Assembly: GCA_016711435.1 (NCBI GenBank)
Contig: JADJSY010000041.1
Location: 1-56,274, forward strand
Direction: 5' to 3'
DNA: 56,274 nucleotides
Source: Lewinellaceae bacterium
Lineage (GTDB): Bacteria > Bacteroidota > Bacteroidia > Chitinophagales > Saprospiraceae
Shown here: positions 10,535 through 19,275 of the stretch, piece by piece
How the letters are laid out: each line of letters opens with the position of its first letter
Position numbering within the stretch: position 1 is the stretch's first letter
Notes under the pieces: model-generated
What the model saw: only the letters and a program-made list of their open reading frames with translations
Database searches by the model: none
Told to the model about the DNA's origin: nothing
Translations under genes and position numbers: made by a program

Positions 10535-10596
10535 GGAACACGGATTGAACGGAGGAGACACAGATTAAAATAGATTTTTTGATCTATTCGTGTTCC
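10535..10596. repeat. Hairpin element between convergent genes
   Basis: Outer arms GGAACACG and CGTGTTCC enclose inner arms AATAGAT and ATCTATT. It lies between the stop codons of the membrane protein (ends 10517) and the TPR protein (minus, ends 10608), so it can serve as a terminator for both. The outer arm matches the element at 9340-9396. Confidence 0.65.
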
Positions 10597-10607
10597 GGTT
10601 ATCAAAC

Positions 10608-12544
10608 CTACTTCCGTAACCCCGGTTCGATCGCATACGCCCGCTCAAACCACTCGCCCGACTTCTCCGGCTGGCCCATATCCCGATAGCCCGAGCCGAT
10701 ATAAAACAACAACGTCGCATTATTCGGCTCGTATTTCAGGCCTTCTTTCCATTGTTCGATGGCGGCGGGGAAATTCTTTTTCATCGCCAGCACGGCGCCG
10801 AGGTTGCGGCGCGCATCCACAAAACGCGGATCGTACAGGATGGATTTGCGGTATACCTCTTCCGCTTTATCCAATTCGTTGCGCATGAAATAAATATAGC
10901 CCATGTTGGACAACACTTTGGCGTCGTTGGGACGGTGTTTGATGGCGACCTGGTAATCCGCAAATGCTTTTTCGTATTGACCCAACCGGAAGTACGCCAG
11001 GCCCCGACTGCCGTAGGCGTCGTGGTATTCCGGGTACAGTTCGATGGTGCGGGTGTAGGCCGCTACGCCTTTTTCGACCTGTTCCTTGTCGGTCACGTTG
11101 CCGGTTTTTTCATCCAGCCCGTTTTTGGTGACTTCCAGGGCATTGTGGTAATTCAGTTTGGCACAATTGGGCGAGTTCGGCAAATCCGCGCCGTACAGAG
11201 ACGCGCTGTCGTACCAGGCAGTATTGCGCGTAATCGTTTTCAGGCTGTACAGGGCCAGCAGCGCCCCGGCTACTCCCCAGACGAGCGTCGATTTGCCGTT
11301 GGGGTTCCAGATTTGATTTAAATCGTTGATTTTAAATAATTTGCAAATAGCCCACGACAAAGCGAATACAAAACCCAAAGAAGGAATGTATTGCAAACGC
11401 TCCCCATAAGAAGTGCCAATGAGAATCAGTACATTGCTGAACAACGAGAATCCAATGAGGTAAAAAAGGATAGCGAAGGAGAGAAAATGTTTTTTCCCGA
11501 TATTTAAAATAGCCCAGATAAACATGCCTGCATAGGTAAGGAATCCGGCAATGGCTTTCCATTCGCTCCAGCCCACCGGTTTCAATTGCGGGTAACCCAG
11601 GTCGCAGACAAGTGGATGCGGGAAAATCAGCACCCAGAGATAGCGTCCGCACATCATAAAGGCGGAGGCCAGTTTGTCCGCTGGAGTAGCGGCGCCAACA
11701 ATGAAATTATCCAGGATAGAAAAAACTTCTTCATAGGGTTGTTTGCCCAGCACCTGCTGCCTGACCAACAGGAAAATCGCCGCCGGAATCAACATCATGG
11801 CGGAAACGGACAGGATTTTAGACAAGGATTTGCCGGAAAAAACCACAGGGTGAGCGGGAACAAAGCCAGAAATGTAATGGCGCTTTCTTTGGAAAACATG
11901 GCCAATCCGTACCAGACCAGGGCGGCTAAGAGCCAACCTGTTTTTTGTAAGTCGAGGTACTTCCAGATGGCTTGCAGCGCGAGGGTGCCGAACAGCAGGG
12001 CGAGTATTTCGTCGCGACTTTTGATATTGGCCACCACTTCCGTGTGAATCGGGTGCGCCATAAAAAACAGCACGGCCATTGCCGTCAATGCCGGAGGATA
12101 ATGGATGAGAATCTTGCGCCAGGTAGCCCACAACACCCAGCCTGTGAGCGCATAAAACACCACATTCATGAAGTGCATCAGGAACGGCTTGTCGGGCGCT
12201 AGTTGCCATTCAAAGGCAAACATGGCCAGTGAAAACGGGCGGTACAGGGAGCCCGGACTGTTCCAGCTGCCAAAACGGTATTCTGTGCTGAAAATGATCC
12301 CGAGGTTTTTCAGGCCTCCTTTCGTCACCCAGTTGTCCTTGATGGCTGAAAAGTCGTCGAGCGTGTACTGGTGACCCAAGGTGTTGACATACAACAGGAA
12401 TCCAAGTGCTGCTGCGAGCAGACCTACCCAAATCGCGCCGGGGTATGCGTCAGTAGTGGTAGCTGCCGTCTTGGCTGCGGCAGGTTTTTTAAGCGGTTGT
12501 TTCTGGTGAGCGGGCGTTGATTTCGCCGGTTTCTGTTTTGCCAT
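10608..12544 (-). CDS. Multi-pass membrane protein with TPR tail, TMTC/PMT-like (one frameshift)
   Basis: About 645 residues. The N-terminal half is polytopic with the TMTC/protein-mannosyltransferase-like pattern: YTLDDFSAIKDN in the first loop, SLYRPFSLAMFAFEW, MAHPIHTEVVANIKSRDE, then further hydrophobic segments such as FAILFYLIGFSLFSNVLI and GTSYGERLQYIPSLGF. The C-terminal half has several TPRs (AYGSRGLAYFRLGQYEKA, LSNMGYIYFMRNELDKAE). The Asp pair in the first loop matches catalytic acids of lipid-linked sugar transferases, so a protein or envelope glycosylation role is possible, but no substrate is known. The frame changes around 11837-11842, an A-run on the given strand; one added base joins LTLWFF to SGKSLSKIL. 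It lies downstream of the flavin reductase on the same strand. Confidence 0.8.
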
Positions 12545-12568
12545 AAAGTTCCTTCGTAAAAACGCGGA

Positions 12569-12576
12569 CGAAGGTA
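12569..12576 (-). promoter_or_regulatory. Putative -7 promoter box of the TPR membrane protein
   Basis: Read on the minus strand this is TACCTTCG, 24 nt before the start at 12544. The helicase gene at 121 has the same word at nearly the same distance. No -33 element is clear. Confidence 0.35.
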
Positions 12577-12583
12577 GGGAAAA

Positions 12584-12690
12584 GGGTTGATAAAGGTTGA
12601 TAATGTTGAGGTTGTTGAGGTTCAGCGCCGAAATGAGGGTGATAATCCTATTTCAAGTTACCATATCAACCTTCATCAACCTTCATCAAC
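12584..12690. repeat. GGTTGAT-type hairpin element
   Basis: The left arm has units GGTTGATAAA, GGTTGATAAT, GTTGAGGTTGTTGAGG; the right arm has CATATCAACC, TTCATCAACC, TTCATCAACC. The arms match imperfectly around a GGGTGATAATCC-like centre. Its right end touches the stop codon of the flavin reductase (minus strand, stop at 12691-12693). Confidence 0.7.
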
Positions 12691-13416
12691 CTATCCATAC
12701 AACTCAAAATGTATCTGCGAACGCCCGTAGCCCTTTTTAATCATCAGGTTGGCCACAGCATCGTCGATCATGCTGCTCCAGCCGCAAATGAAAAAGTCCA
12801 CATCGGGCCGGACGGTCTGGTATTCTTCCAGGTAAACCTGGTGTACATGCCCCTTCCAGCCGGACCAATCGGGCTGGCGCGACAAGACGGCATCGTAACG
12901 GAACCGCGGCATTTCCCGGGCTAATTGCTCCATTTCAGCGCGGTACAACAAACCGCTTTCTGTCCGGGTGCCAAAAATCAGGTGTATGTTCCGGTACAGT
13001 TTTCCAGTGTTTTTTATATCCAGAATCATACTCCGGAAAGGCGCGATACCGGTGCCTGTGCAGATAAAAACCAGGTCTTTTTCTATGATATCAGGCAGCA
13101 CGAACCCGCCTTCCGGGCCTTTAAAGCGCAGTTCGGAACCTTCGTTCACCGACTCAAAAAGGTAGCGGCTACCGATGCCCTCGGTGGAGCGCGCAATACA
13201 GAATTCGAGTATGTTGGAACCGTCGGGCGCACTCGCGATGGAGTAGCTGCGCCAGCGTTGCAGGCGTTTATCACCAATGGGTAAATCCATCGTAATAAAC
13301 TGACCGGCCTGAAAATCAACAGATTGCATGGCCGGTATTTCCACTTCAAAATGGCGCACATCCGGTGCAATCGGCTCTATTTTTCGGATCAATCCTTCGT
13401 GCCAGGTGGTAGGCAT
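12691..13416 (-). CDS. Ferredoxin/flavodoxin-NADP reductase-like FAD oxidoreductase
   Basis: A 241-residue FNR-fold protein that would pass electrons between NAD(P)H and a flavin- or iron-sulfur partner. The FAD-binding barrel shows QAGQFITMDLP and the RxYS flavin motif as RSYSIASAP; the NAD(P)-binding half shows FICTGTGIAPFRSM, HLIFGTRTESGLLY and the C-terminal FFICGWSSMIDDAV. There is no extra 2Fe-2S domain, so it is the short type. It sits between mnmA (upstream, same strand, 41 nt gap) and a hairpin that touches its stop. The physiological partner cannot be told from sequence. Confidence 0.88.
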   Translation of the reverse strand: MPTTWHEGLIRKIEPIAPDVRHFEVEIPAMQSVDFQAGQFITMDLPIGDKRLQRWRSYSIASAPDGSNILEFCIARSTEGIGSRYLFESVNEGSELRFKGPEGGFVLPDIIEKDLVFICTGTGIAPFRSMILDIKNTGKLYRNIHLIFGTRTESGLLYRAEMEQLAREMPRFRYDAVLSRQPDWSGWKGHVHQVYLEEYQTVRPDVDFFICGWSSMIDDAVANLMIKKGYGRSQIHFELYG

Positions 13417-13457
13417 GGTAGGGTAAAACCTCGTACCACTTTGCGTTGACTATATAA

Positions 13458-14561
13458 TCAGTTGAAACTTCCTTGAATAAGTCCGCCGCCGACCACATCG
13501 TCGCCTTCATAAAAAACGGCGCTTTGCCCGGGAGCGATCCCTTTTACATTGGCATGAAATGTTACATCCACCACATCATTGCCGACCTGGCGGATGGTAC
13601 TCATGGTACCCGCATCGCGGTAGCGCACTTTGGTGAGTGTTTCGATGCCTGCTGCCGGCAATTCGGCGTATTTCATCAGATTGGCTTTCCCGACCAACAT
13701 ACCGTTACGGATCAGCTCGTCTTCCTTGCCCAACACAACGGTGTTGCTTTCGGGTCTGATTTCAGTCACAAACATTGGCTCGCCCAAAGCGATACCCAAG
13801 CCCTTGCGCTGGCCTACCGTGTAAAACGGGTAACCGTCGTGTTTGCCCAATATCTTGCCGGCAGTATCTACAAAATGGCCACCCGCCACTTGTTCGTCGA
13901 GGCCTTCGATGCGGCGGCGCAGGAAGCCGCGGTAGTCGTTGTCGGGCACAAAACAGATTTCGTAGCTCTCCGCTTTTTTGCTCAATTCATCCCAGCCCCG
14001 TTCGGCGGCCATTTGGCGCACTTCCGGTTTGGTGAATACGCCGAGCGGCATACGCGTGCGGTGCAGGCAATCCTGGCTCAGTCCCCACAATACGTAGGAC
14101 TGGTCTTTTTGCAGGTCTTTGGCCCGGGAAACGTATTTACGGCCGTCGAGTTCGTTGATGATGCCGTAATGCCCCGTCGCAATGAATTCACAATCCAGCA
14201 TATCGGCGCGGCGCAGCAGGCTGTTCCACTTGATATGGGTATTGCAAAGCACACACGGATTGGGCGTGCGGCCTGCCATATATTCGTCTACAAAATTGTC
14301 GATCACGTAATCGCCGAACTCTTCGCGAATATCCACGATAAAGTGGTGAAAACCCAGTTTTACCGCTACCGCACGGGCATCGTTGATGCTGTCGAGCGAG
14401 CAGCAGCCCGTTTCTTTTTTCGATCCGCCGGAAGTCGCATAGTCCCAGGTTTTCATGGTGATACCCACCACTTCCCAGCCTTCTTCGTGCAGTAGCACGG
14501 CGGTTATGGTACTATCGATGCCGCCGGACATGGCGACCAGTGCTCTACCGTGTTTTGACAT
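13458..14561 (-). CDS. mnmA: tRNA-specific 2-thiouridylase MnmA
   Basis: ATP-dependent enzyme that puts sulfur on U34 of Lys, Glu and Gln tRNAs. A 367-residue protein of normal length: PP-loop AMSGGIDSTITAVLL at residues 10-24, the first catalytic Cys in TPNPCVLCNTHIKW, the second in ESYEICFVPDNDYRGFL, the GHYG tRNA-contact region, and the C-terminal barrel (GQRKGLGIALGEPMFV, GQSAVFYEGDDVVGGG). A Cys-rich insertion KKETGCCSLDSINDAR, often seen in Bacteroidota MnmA, is present. The upstream region has a minus-strand TACCTTTG box at 14657-14664. Confidence 0.95.
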   Translation of the reverse strand: MSKHGRALVAMSGGIDSTITAVLLHEEGWEVVGITMKTWDYATSGGSKKETGCCSLDSINDARAVAVKLGFHHFIVDIREEFGDYVIDNFVDEYMAGRTPNPCVLCNTHIKWNSLLRRADMLDCEFIATGHYGIINELDGRKYVSRAKDLQKDQSYVLWGLSQDCLHRTRMPLGVFTKPEVRQMAAERGWDELSKKAESYEICFVPDNDYRGFLRRRIEGLDEQVAGGHFVDTAGKILGKHDGYPFYTVGQRKGLGIALGEPMFVTEIRPESNTVVLGKEDELIRNGMLVGKANLMKYAELPAAGIETLTKVRYRDAGTMSTIRQVGNDVVDVTFHANVKGIAPGQSAVFYEGDDVVGGGLIQGSFN

Positions 14562-14656
14562 TATGGACCTTGATGCTTTTACTTTCCCTATAATAGACTT
14601 CGTCTAAACAACAAATATCCCCCAAAAGGTTTGGAGAACAGGTGTTTTTTTGGCCG

Positions 14657-14664
14657 CAAAGGTA
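14657..14664 (-). promoter_or_regulatory. Putative -7 promoter box of mnmA
   Basis: On the minus strand this reads TACCTTTG followed by CGGCC, matching the Bacteroidota -7 consensus TAnnTTTG, about 95 nt before the mnmA ATG. A -33 TTTG at the usual spacing is not evident. Confidence 0.45.
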
Positions 14665-14738
14665 AAAATTTGTATCTAAATTAACGCCATTAAGCCTGTC
14701 CAGCCGTTCTTCGTGCCAGTTGCATTTTGCCCTTTCCG

Positions 14739-16352
14739 TTATGGCTGCACCACAAATTTTCCACTGGATTCCTGTTTCCCGTCAATCCGAAAAGTGTAGT
14801 AATACACCCCTTGCGACAAGGGCGCCTGATACTGGAAAGTGTGTTTGCCGTTCAGAAAAACGTAGTCGAATATATAATCCGTTTGGCGGCCGATAGCATC
14901 GAAAATTGCAATCTGGATCAATCCCCCGTGCCGGGCATAATATTGGAAAGTCATGCTGCCATTGTTCGGATTGGGATAAACGCCCGGCTTAAAATATTCA
15001 TCTGGAATATATTCTCCCAAATACAAGGTCGTCATGGAGCCGTCGAGCCATTCGATACGATCGTCCAGCCAGTTTTCCAGAAAGTTGGCGTGCTCCTGGT
15101 AAGATCCACAACAGAATACATTGGGCCAGACCCATACATTGAGTATCGGCCATCTCTGAAAATTTCGGACCTGCGCCTCCTGTACGACCCCGAACAGTGA
15201 ATCCACTACGCCATGTATGGCCGCATCAGAAAAAGCGCCGGCGCGCAACTCAAACCAGCGGGCCTGCATCTGCGCGCGAAAAGACGGCGTGTCCCAGAGG
15301 CGATTCCACCAAAAAGGAATCTGCCAGCCGTCAGCAGGGCATTGATCGTTGAAGTCGATGGCCCAGCCGTAGTAGGTATCTCCGCCACAATAGTTCGCAT
15401 TACCCAAAGCGATATTGAAGTCCCAGACCGGCCCGGCGTGCAACAGATTGTTGTCGCTGTCTTTATCCTTATACAGAAAAGAACTCAAGCGATATCCATC
15501 TACATTTTTTGTAATTTCATTAATAATGGCAAAATCTATAAAAGATTGAATATCAATATACTGGCTGTATCCATTAGATGTGTCATCGTATTCCGAAGAG
15601 GCCATAACCGACTCAAAGCCAGTTATCCAATCGCGTATATACGAGGTCTGCTCAGGCGTAATATCTTCCAGTTTCGGGTATTCAATCTGATAGTAAGAGC
15701 TGCTGGGAAGTCCAAACGGCGATTGCCAGCCTTCGGAGGGAGCACCCGATGATTTATCGAGTTTTACAATGTAGCCGCCTGTCAGGTCATCACCGGCGAT
15801 CTCGTCCGCATCTAATTTACTGATGTCCACGCGGTTCTGATCGCGTTTAATTTTTTCCGCGACGATATAAATACCTTCATAACTACCGTTCAGCACCAAT
15901 TCCACAAAGCGGGTGCGCGAAGCCCAGGGCATGATGCGCCGCGCCAGTTCGAGCGCCAGCACATCCCGGATCAGGCTTTTGTCATTGTAAGTAGCCATAA
16001 AAACCCAGTCCGACTCTTCGGGCATTCCCAGCAAAGGGAAATCCAGGTCTTCACCCGCCGCGTCGCGGGTTTCAACGGCGTACGGTTTTTTATCGGAAAG
16101 GTCCAGGGAACTACTTCCACGCAGTTCTATTCCGATAAATCCGTCGTAGTGGTTGGGCGTATCATTCAAGTGGTTGATTTGCCCCGGCCCGTTGTCGATG
16201 ATTCGCATGGTGGCCGTTATTTTCGGCTCATTGGGAATCGCCTGCCCGTTGGTTTCGATCAGTATGATGGGCAGGTTGGAGGATTGAAAACTAACTAATT
16301 GGGCACTGAGGGCAAGCGGGAAAAAAATAAGGGTAAATATTATATACTTCAT
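14739..16352 (-). CDS. Secreted CotH-kinase-family protein with T9SS sorting domain
   Basis: A 537-residue exported protein: signal peptide MKYIIFTLIFFPLALSAQ, then the CotH domain with IGIELRGSSSLDLSDKKPYA, SDWVFMATYNDKSLIRDVLA, FVELVLNGSYEGIYIVAEKI, RVDISKL, GGYIVKLDK and AGPVWDFNIALGNA. The last matches the metal-binding DxD/WDFN region that CotH kinases use to phosphorylate proteins. A C-terminal T9SS domain follows (PGVYPNPNNGSMTFQYYA to QGVYYYTFRIDGK). Spore-coat CotH is a protein kinase; in Bacteroidota the substrates are unknown, so a surface phosphorylating or structural role is inferred. It is intact, with no frame errors. Confidence 0.88.
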   Translation of the reverse strand: MKYIIFTLIFFPLALSAQLVSFQSSNLPIILIETNGQAIPNEPKITATMRIIDNGPGQINHLNDTPNHYDGFIGIELRGSSSLDLSDKKPYAVETRDAAGEDLDFPLLGMPEESDWVFMATYNDKSLIRDVLALELARRIMPWASRTRFVELVLNGSYEGIYIVAEKIKRDQNRVDISKLDADEIAGDDLTGGYIVKLDKSSGAPSEGWQSPFGLPSSSYYQIEYPKLEDITPEQTSYIRDWITGFESVMASSEYDDTSNGYSQYIDIQSFIDFAIINEITKNVDGYRLSSFLYKDKDSDNNLLHAGPVWDFNIALGNANYCGGDTYYGWAIDFNDQCPADGWQIPFWWNRLWDTPSFRAQMQARWFELRAGAFSDAAIHGVVDSLFGVVQEAQVRNFQRWPILNVWVWPNVFCCGSYQEHANFLENWLDDRIEWLDGSMTTLYLGEYIPDEYFKPGVYPNPNNGSMTFQYYARHGGLIQIAIFDAIGRQTDYIFDYVFLNGKHTFQYQAPLSQGVYYYTFRIDGKQESSGKFVVQP

Positions 16353-16670
16353 GCAGGTAAATTTTTGGTAAAGATCAAAAACTCCAGAGAATGGACGTGT
16401 CCAAATACAGGCGAATTGTTAAATTTGGCATATCCTGGCGAGAGCATATCGCAGTGCGGTGAAAATGTTACCGGGAAATGTGCACAATGAGAGTGTCTCA
16501 AAAGGTTGATGAGGTTTTCAGCGTAGCATTGGAGGCGAAGTTTTTGTTGAAATGTGTGGAGCGTGTTTTCCACAAAACATGGATGATCTGCGTGGTTACG
16601 TATTTTTTAACAAATGAAAATAAGTATAATTTGCTGATAGTCAATATTTTTGATTTTTCTTAAAATTGGA
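16353..16670. other. A+T-rich intergenic stretch without a recognisable gene
   Basis: This stretch lies upstream of the CotH gene, at the left end of the A+T-rich island. Short open frames exist on both strands (the longest about 70 codons), but none has a family signature, signal peptide or good start context. The word AAAGGTTGATGAGG at 16501-16514 resembles the arm units of the hairpin family but has no partner arm. Confidence 0.4.
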
Positions 16671-16744
16671 TTAACGCAATGCGCGTACAGGATGATTGAA
16701 GCAATGCGTAAATTTAGGCGTTAGCGGTCATTGCAGAGCGACAC
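16671..16744 (+). repeat. attC-like repeat A before the propeller gene
   Basis: It starts with TTAACGC and carries GCGTTAGCGGTCATTGCAG followed by AGCGACAC at 16718-16744. TAACGC and GCGTTA pair as a terminal stem. The last 27 nt agree with repeat B (17751-17777) at 22 positions. The RYYYAAC...GTTRRRY layout is like integron attC sites. An ORF starts about 45 nt after it. Confidence 0.5.
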
Positions 16745-16789
16745 CCAAACCGGCAAATAGATAACAAAACCTTAAAGACAATTTGAACA

Positions 16790-17378
<589 letters not shown>

Positions 17379-17427
17379 CCTCCAACGAACTAACAAACAT
17401 GGATTTATTAAACAAACATTCATTGAT

Positions 17428-17619
17428 ATGAAGAACAAAATAGGTTTCAACTTGATTTTTGCACTACTTTCTTTTCCGATTGGATTGGCTTTGCTTCGGG
17501 AATTTGACTTCGAAACTTTTACATTTAGAAAAACGGTATTGGGTTTCCTTTACCTCATTACGTTTATCGTGACAATTTATCTGACATTTAAAAAGAAAAC
17601 TAACTCAACAGATCAATAA
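17428..17619 (+). CDS. Small two-helix membrane protein
   Basis: A 63-residue protein starting MKNKIGFNLIFALLSFPIGL. It has two hydrophobic stretches (residues 6-22 and 36-54, VLGFLYLITFIVTIYLTF) and a short Lys-rich tail. No family is recognised. It is A+T-rich like its neighbours and lies between the propeller fragment and attC-like repeat B, so it may be the last ORF of a cassette. Confidence 0.5.
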   Translation: MKNKIGFNLIFALLSFPIGLALLREFDFETFTFRKTVLGFLYLITFIVTIYLTFKKKTNSTDQ

Positions 17620-17628
17620 AAACAGCTG

Positions 17629-17777
17629 CTAACAGGCGTTTGGCTCAATGGCGGGTTAAGTGCCTCTATGACAGCTTAGTGCAAGGTTCAAGTTTAGTGC
17701 TTCTAATGAACATTTGTGCTAAAACTCCCCCACCTTCGCCAAGCCGAAAACCGTTAGAGGTCATTGTAGGACGACAC
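17629..17777 (+). repeat. attC-like repeat B before the DUF998 gene
   Basis: It opens with CTAACAGGCGTTTGGCTCAA and closes with CGCCAAGCCGAAAACCGTTAG (broken here as CGCCAAGCC and CCGTTAG), followed by AGGTCATTGTAGGACGACAC. The two ends are imperfect inverted repeats: CTAAC...TTTGGCT...TGGCG against CGCCAAGCCGAAAA...GTTAG. About 120 nt lie between the CTAAC and GTTAG core words. The right end matches repeat A. The DUF998 ORF starts 27 nt downstream. Integron attC sites have the same logic; no integrase is in this window. Confidence 0.6.
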
Positions 17778-17803
17778 AAAACAGACATTCAAACGTCAGA
17801 AAA

Positions 17804-18358
17804 ATGAACTTTTTAAAGAGCAACTACAACATCATATCGACAACATTTTTTGTGTTGTTCATTTTTGTTGCTCATGTATTTTCTACAAACAATTACGACT
17901 GGACAAAAAACACAATTAGCGACCTTGGCGCTCAATGCTATGATAGAAAACTAATTATGCAAATTGGTTTTTTAGCATTCGGGCTGATTTTGGCTATTGG
18001 AATTTTTCTAAACGGTTTTACTTGGCAGACAGCACCAATATTAATTTATGGAATTTGTGTTGCCATGACAGGTATTTTTTGCACCAAACCATTCACTGAC
18101 ATTGACACCTACTCTACAACACAATCGACACTTCATTCGACCTTTGCTCAAGTAGCAGGAGTGGCATTTAGTATTGGTATTTTGACTCAAATATTTTTTA
18201 CATCAGACAACATTACAAAATATATTCACCTCGCATTCTTCGTTCTTGTTGTTGGACTTTCAGCAATTTTTGGACTACTAAATAATTACCAAGGCATCGC
18301 ACAACGACTTTTATATTTGATAAGTTTTATATGGCTAATAAAATATTACAAACCTTGA
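17804..18358 (+). CDS. DUF998 family membrane protein
   Basis: A 184-residue protein with about six transmembrane segments. It has the DUF998 hallmarks: an early polar NYDWTKNTISDLGAQCYD after the first helix (family pattern near the N-terminus is S-x-L-G), CTKPFTDIDTYSTTQSTLHSTFAQ, and a C-terminal IAQRLLYLISFIWL. Function of the family is unknown. Codons are A+T-rich. It follows attC-like repeat B by 27 nt, which suggests it arrived as a cassette gene. Confidence 0.75.
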   Translation: MNFLKSNYNIISTTFFVLFIFVAHVFSTNNYDWTKNTISDLGAQCYDRKLIMQIGFLAFGLILAIGIFLNGFTWQTAPILIYGICVAMTGIFCTKPFTDIDTYSTTQSTLHSTFAQVAGVAFSIGILTQIFFTSDNITKYIHLAFFVLVVGLSAIFGLLNNYQGIAQRLLYLISFIWLIKYYKP

Positions 18359-18463
18359 CAAATGAATCTAAGCACAGGAATAAAATATTCGCTTATAATC
18401 AACGACTTATCATAAATATTTGAAGAGTTAGAAAAATATTTTTTGAATAAGAGTATTTTTTTA

Positions 18464-18493
18464 TTGTTTATCAATAAATATTTATTACCTTTG
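18464..18493 (+). promoter_or_regulatory. Bacteroidota-type promoter for the DUF2975/HTH pair
   Basis: TTG at 18464-18466 and TACCTTTG at 18486-18493 are separated by 19 nt, matching the Bacteroidota sigma-ABfr pattern TTTG-N17-23-TAnnTTTG. The first ATG is at 18516, so the leader is short. Confidence 0.65.
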
Positions 18494-18515
18494 CGACATC
18501 AATTTAAATTTTACA

Positions 18516-19055
18516 ATGATGTCAGAAAACAACAACTTCGCCTTTACAGTCCTGAGCATTGTGGCTTGGGTCATCTTCGTCGGCCTGTGCATCGAAGCCG
18601 GCGCCTTGATCGTCAATTTTATATTCTGCCTGTACAACCCTGAATTTGTCCAAAATTTATATCAAAAAATGGACTTAAGTGAAATGTATAATCGGAGCAA
18701 ATGGGCTTTTTACAGTATGTATACTTTTATATTAGTCATCTCGATTTTGAAAGCGTACTTATTTTATATAGTCATCATACTCATTAACAAGCTTGATTTG
18801 ACCAAACCATTCAACAGTTTTGTTTCAGAACAAATTACACAAATTAGTTACTTCACGCTATCCATAGGACTATTAAGTTACATAGCTCGACAAACGGCTA
18901 ACAATTTGCTACACCGTGGATACGAAATCGACCAACTAGATCAGTTTTGGGTAGACAGTGAGGCTTTTATTTTGATGGCAGCTGTAGTCTATGTCATTGC
19001 GACTATTTTCAAAAAGGGACTTGAAATTCAAAATGAAAACGATTTAACAGTATAA
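18516..19055 (+). CDS. DUF2975 membrane protein
   Basis: A 179-residue protein with four predicted transmembrane segments (VLSIVAWVIFVGLCIEAGAL; MYTFILVISILKAYLFYIVI; FTLSIGLLSYIA; FILMAAVVYVIATIF). The arrangement and the middle motif LDLTKPFNSFVSEQITQIS fit DUF2975. In Firmicutes and Bacteroidota these proteins are paired with small YozG-like HTH regulators, and this one is followed by such a gene after 3 nt. It may act as a membrane partner that modulates the regulator (inferred from pairing). Two start codons in tandem are at 18516 and 18519; the first is used here. Confidence 0.8.
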   Translation: MMSENNNFAFTVLSIVAWVIFVGLCIEAGALIVNFIFCLYNPEFVQNLYQKMDLSEMYNRSKWAFYSMYTFILVISILKAYLFYIVIILINKLDLTKPFNSFVSEQITQISYFTLSIGLLSYIARQTANNLLHRGYEIDQLDQFWVDSEAFILMAAVVYVIATIFKKGLEIQNENDLTV

Positions 19056-19058
19056 GCC

Positions 19059-19274
19059 ATGCCAATCATTGTAAACTTAGATGTAATGATGGCAAAGCGA
19101 AAAATGTCGCTTAATGAGCTATCAGAAAAAGTTGAACTAACACTTTCTAACCTTTCCATCTTAAAAACGGGAAAAGCGAAAGCTATACGCTTTAGCACTT
19201 TAGAAGCTATTTGTAAGGCACTAAACTGTCAGCCTTCTGATATTCTTGAATACGTAGAAGAAACTCAAAACTAA
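19059..19274 (+). CDS. Small XRE-type HTH regulator (YozG-like)
   Basis: A 71-residue protein made only of a helix-turn-helix: VNLDVMMAKRKMSLNELSEK, then LTLSNLSILKTGKAKAIRFS, then LEAICKALNCQPSDILEYV. This is the YozG/HTH_26 form of the Cro/CI family. It starts 3 nt after the DUF2975 gene and is surely co-transcribed. It probably represses its own operon, as small HTH partners of DUF2975 often do (inference). Its stop codon is one base from the stop of the convergent phospholipase D-like gene. Confidence 0.85.
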   Translation: MPIIVNLDVMMAKRKMSLNELSEKVELTLSNLSILKTGKAKAIRFSTLEAICKALNCQPSDILEYVEETQN

Positions 19275-19275
19275 T

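Noticed and set aside
16349..16573. Minus-strand ORF of about 74 codons (MENTLHTFQQ...) as a transposase remnant
   Set aside because: No DDE, zinc-finger or HTH motif and no terminal inverted repeats were recognised.
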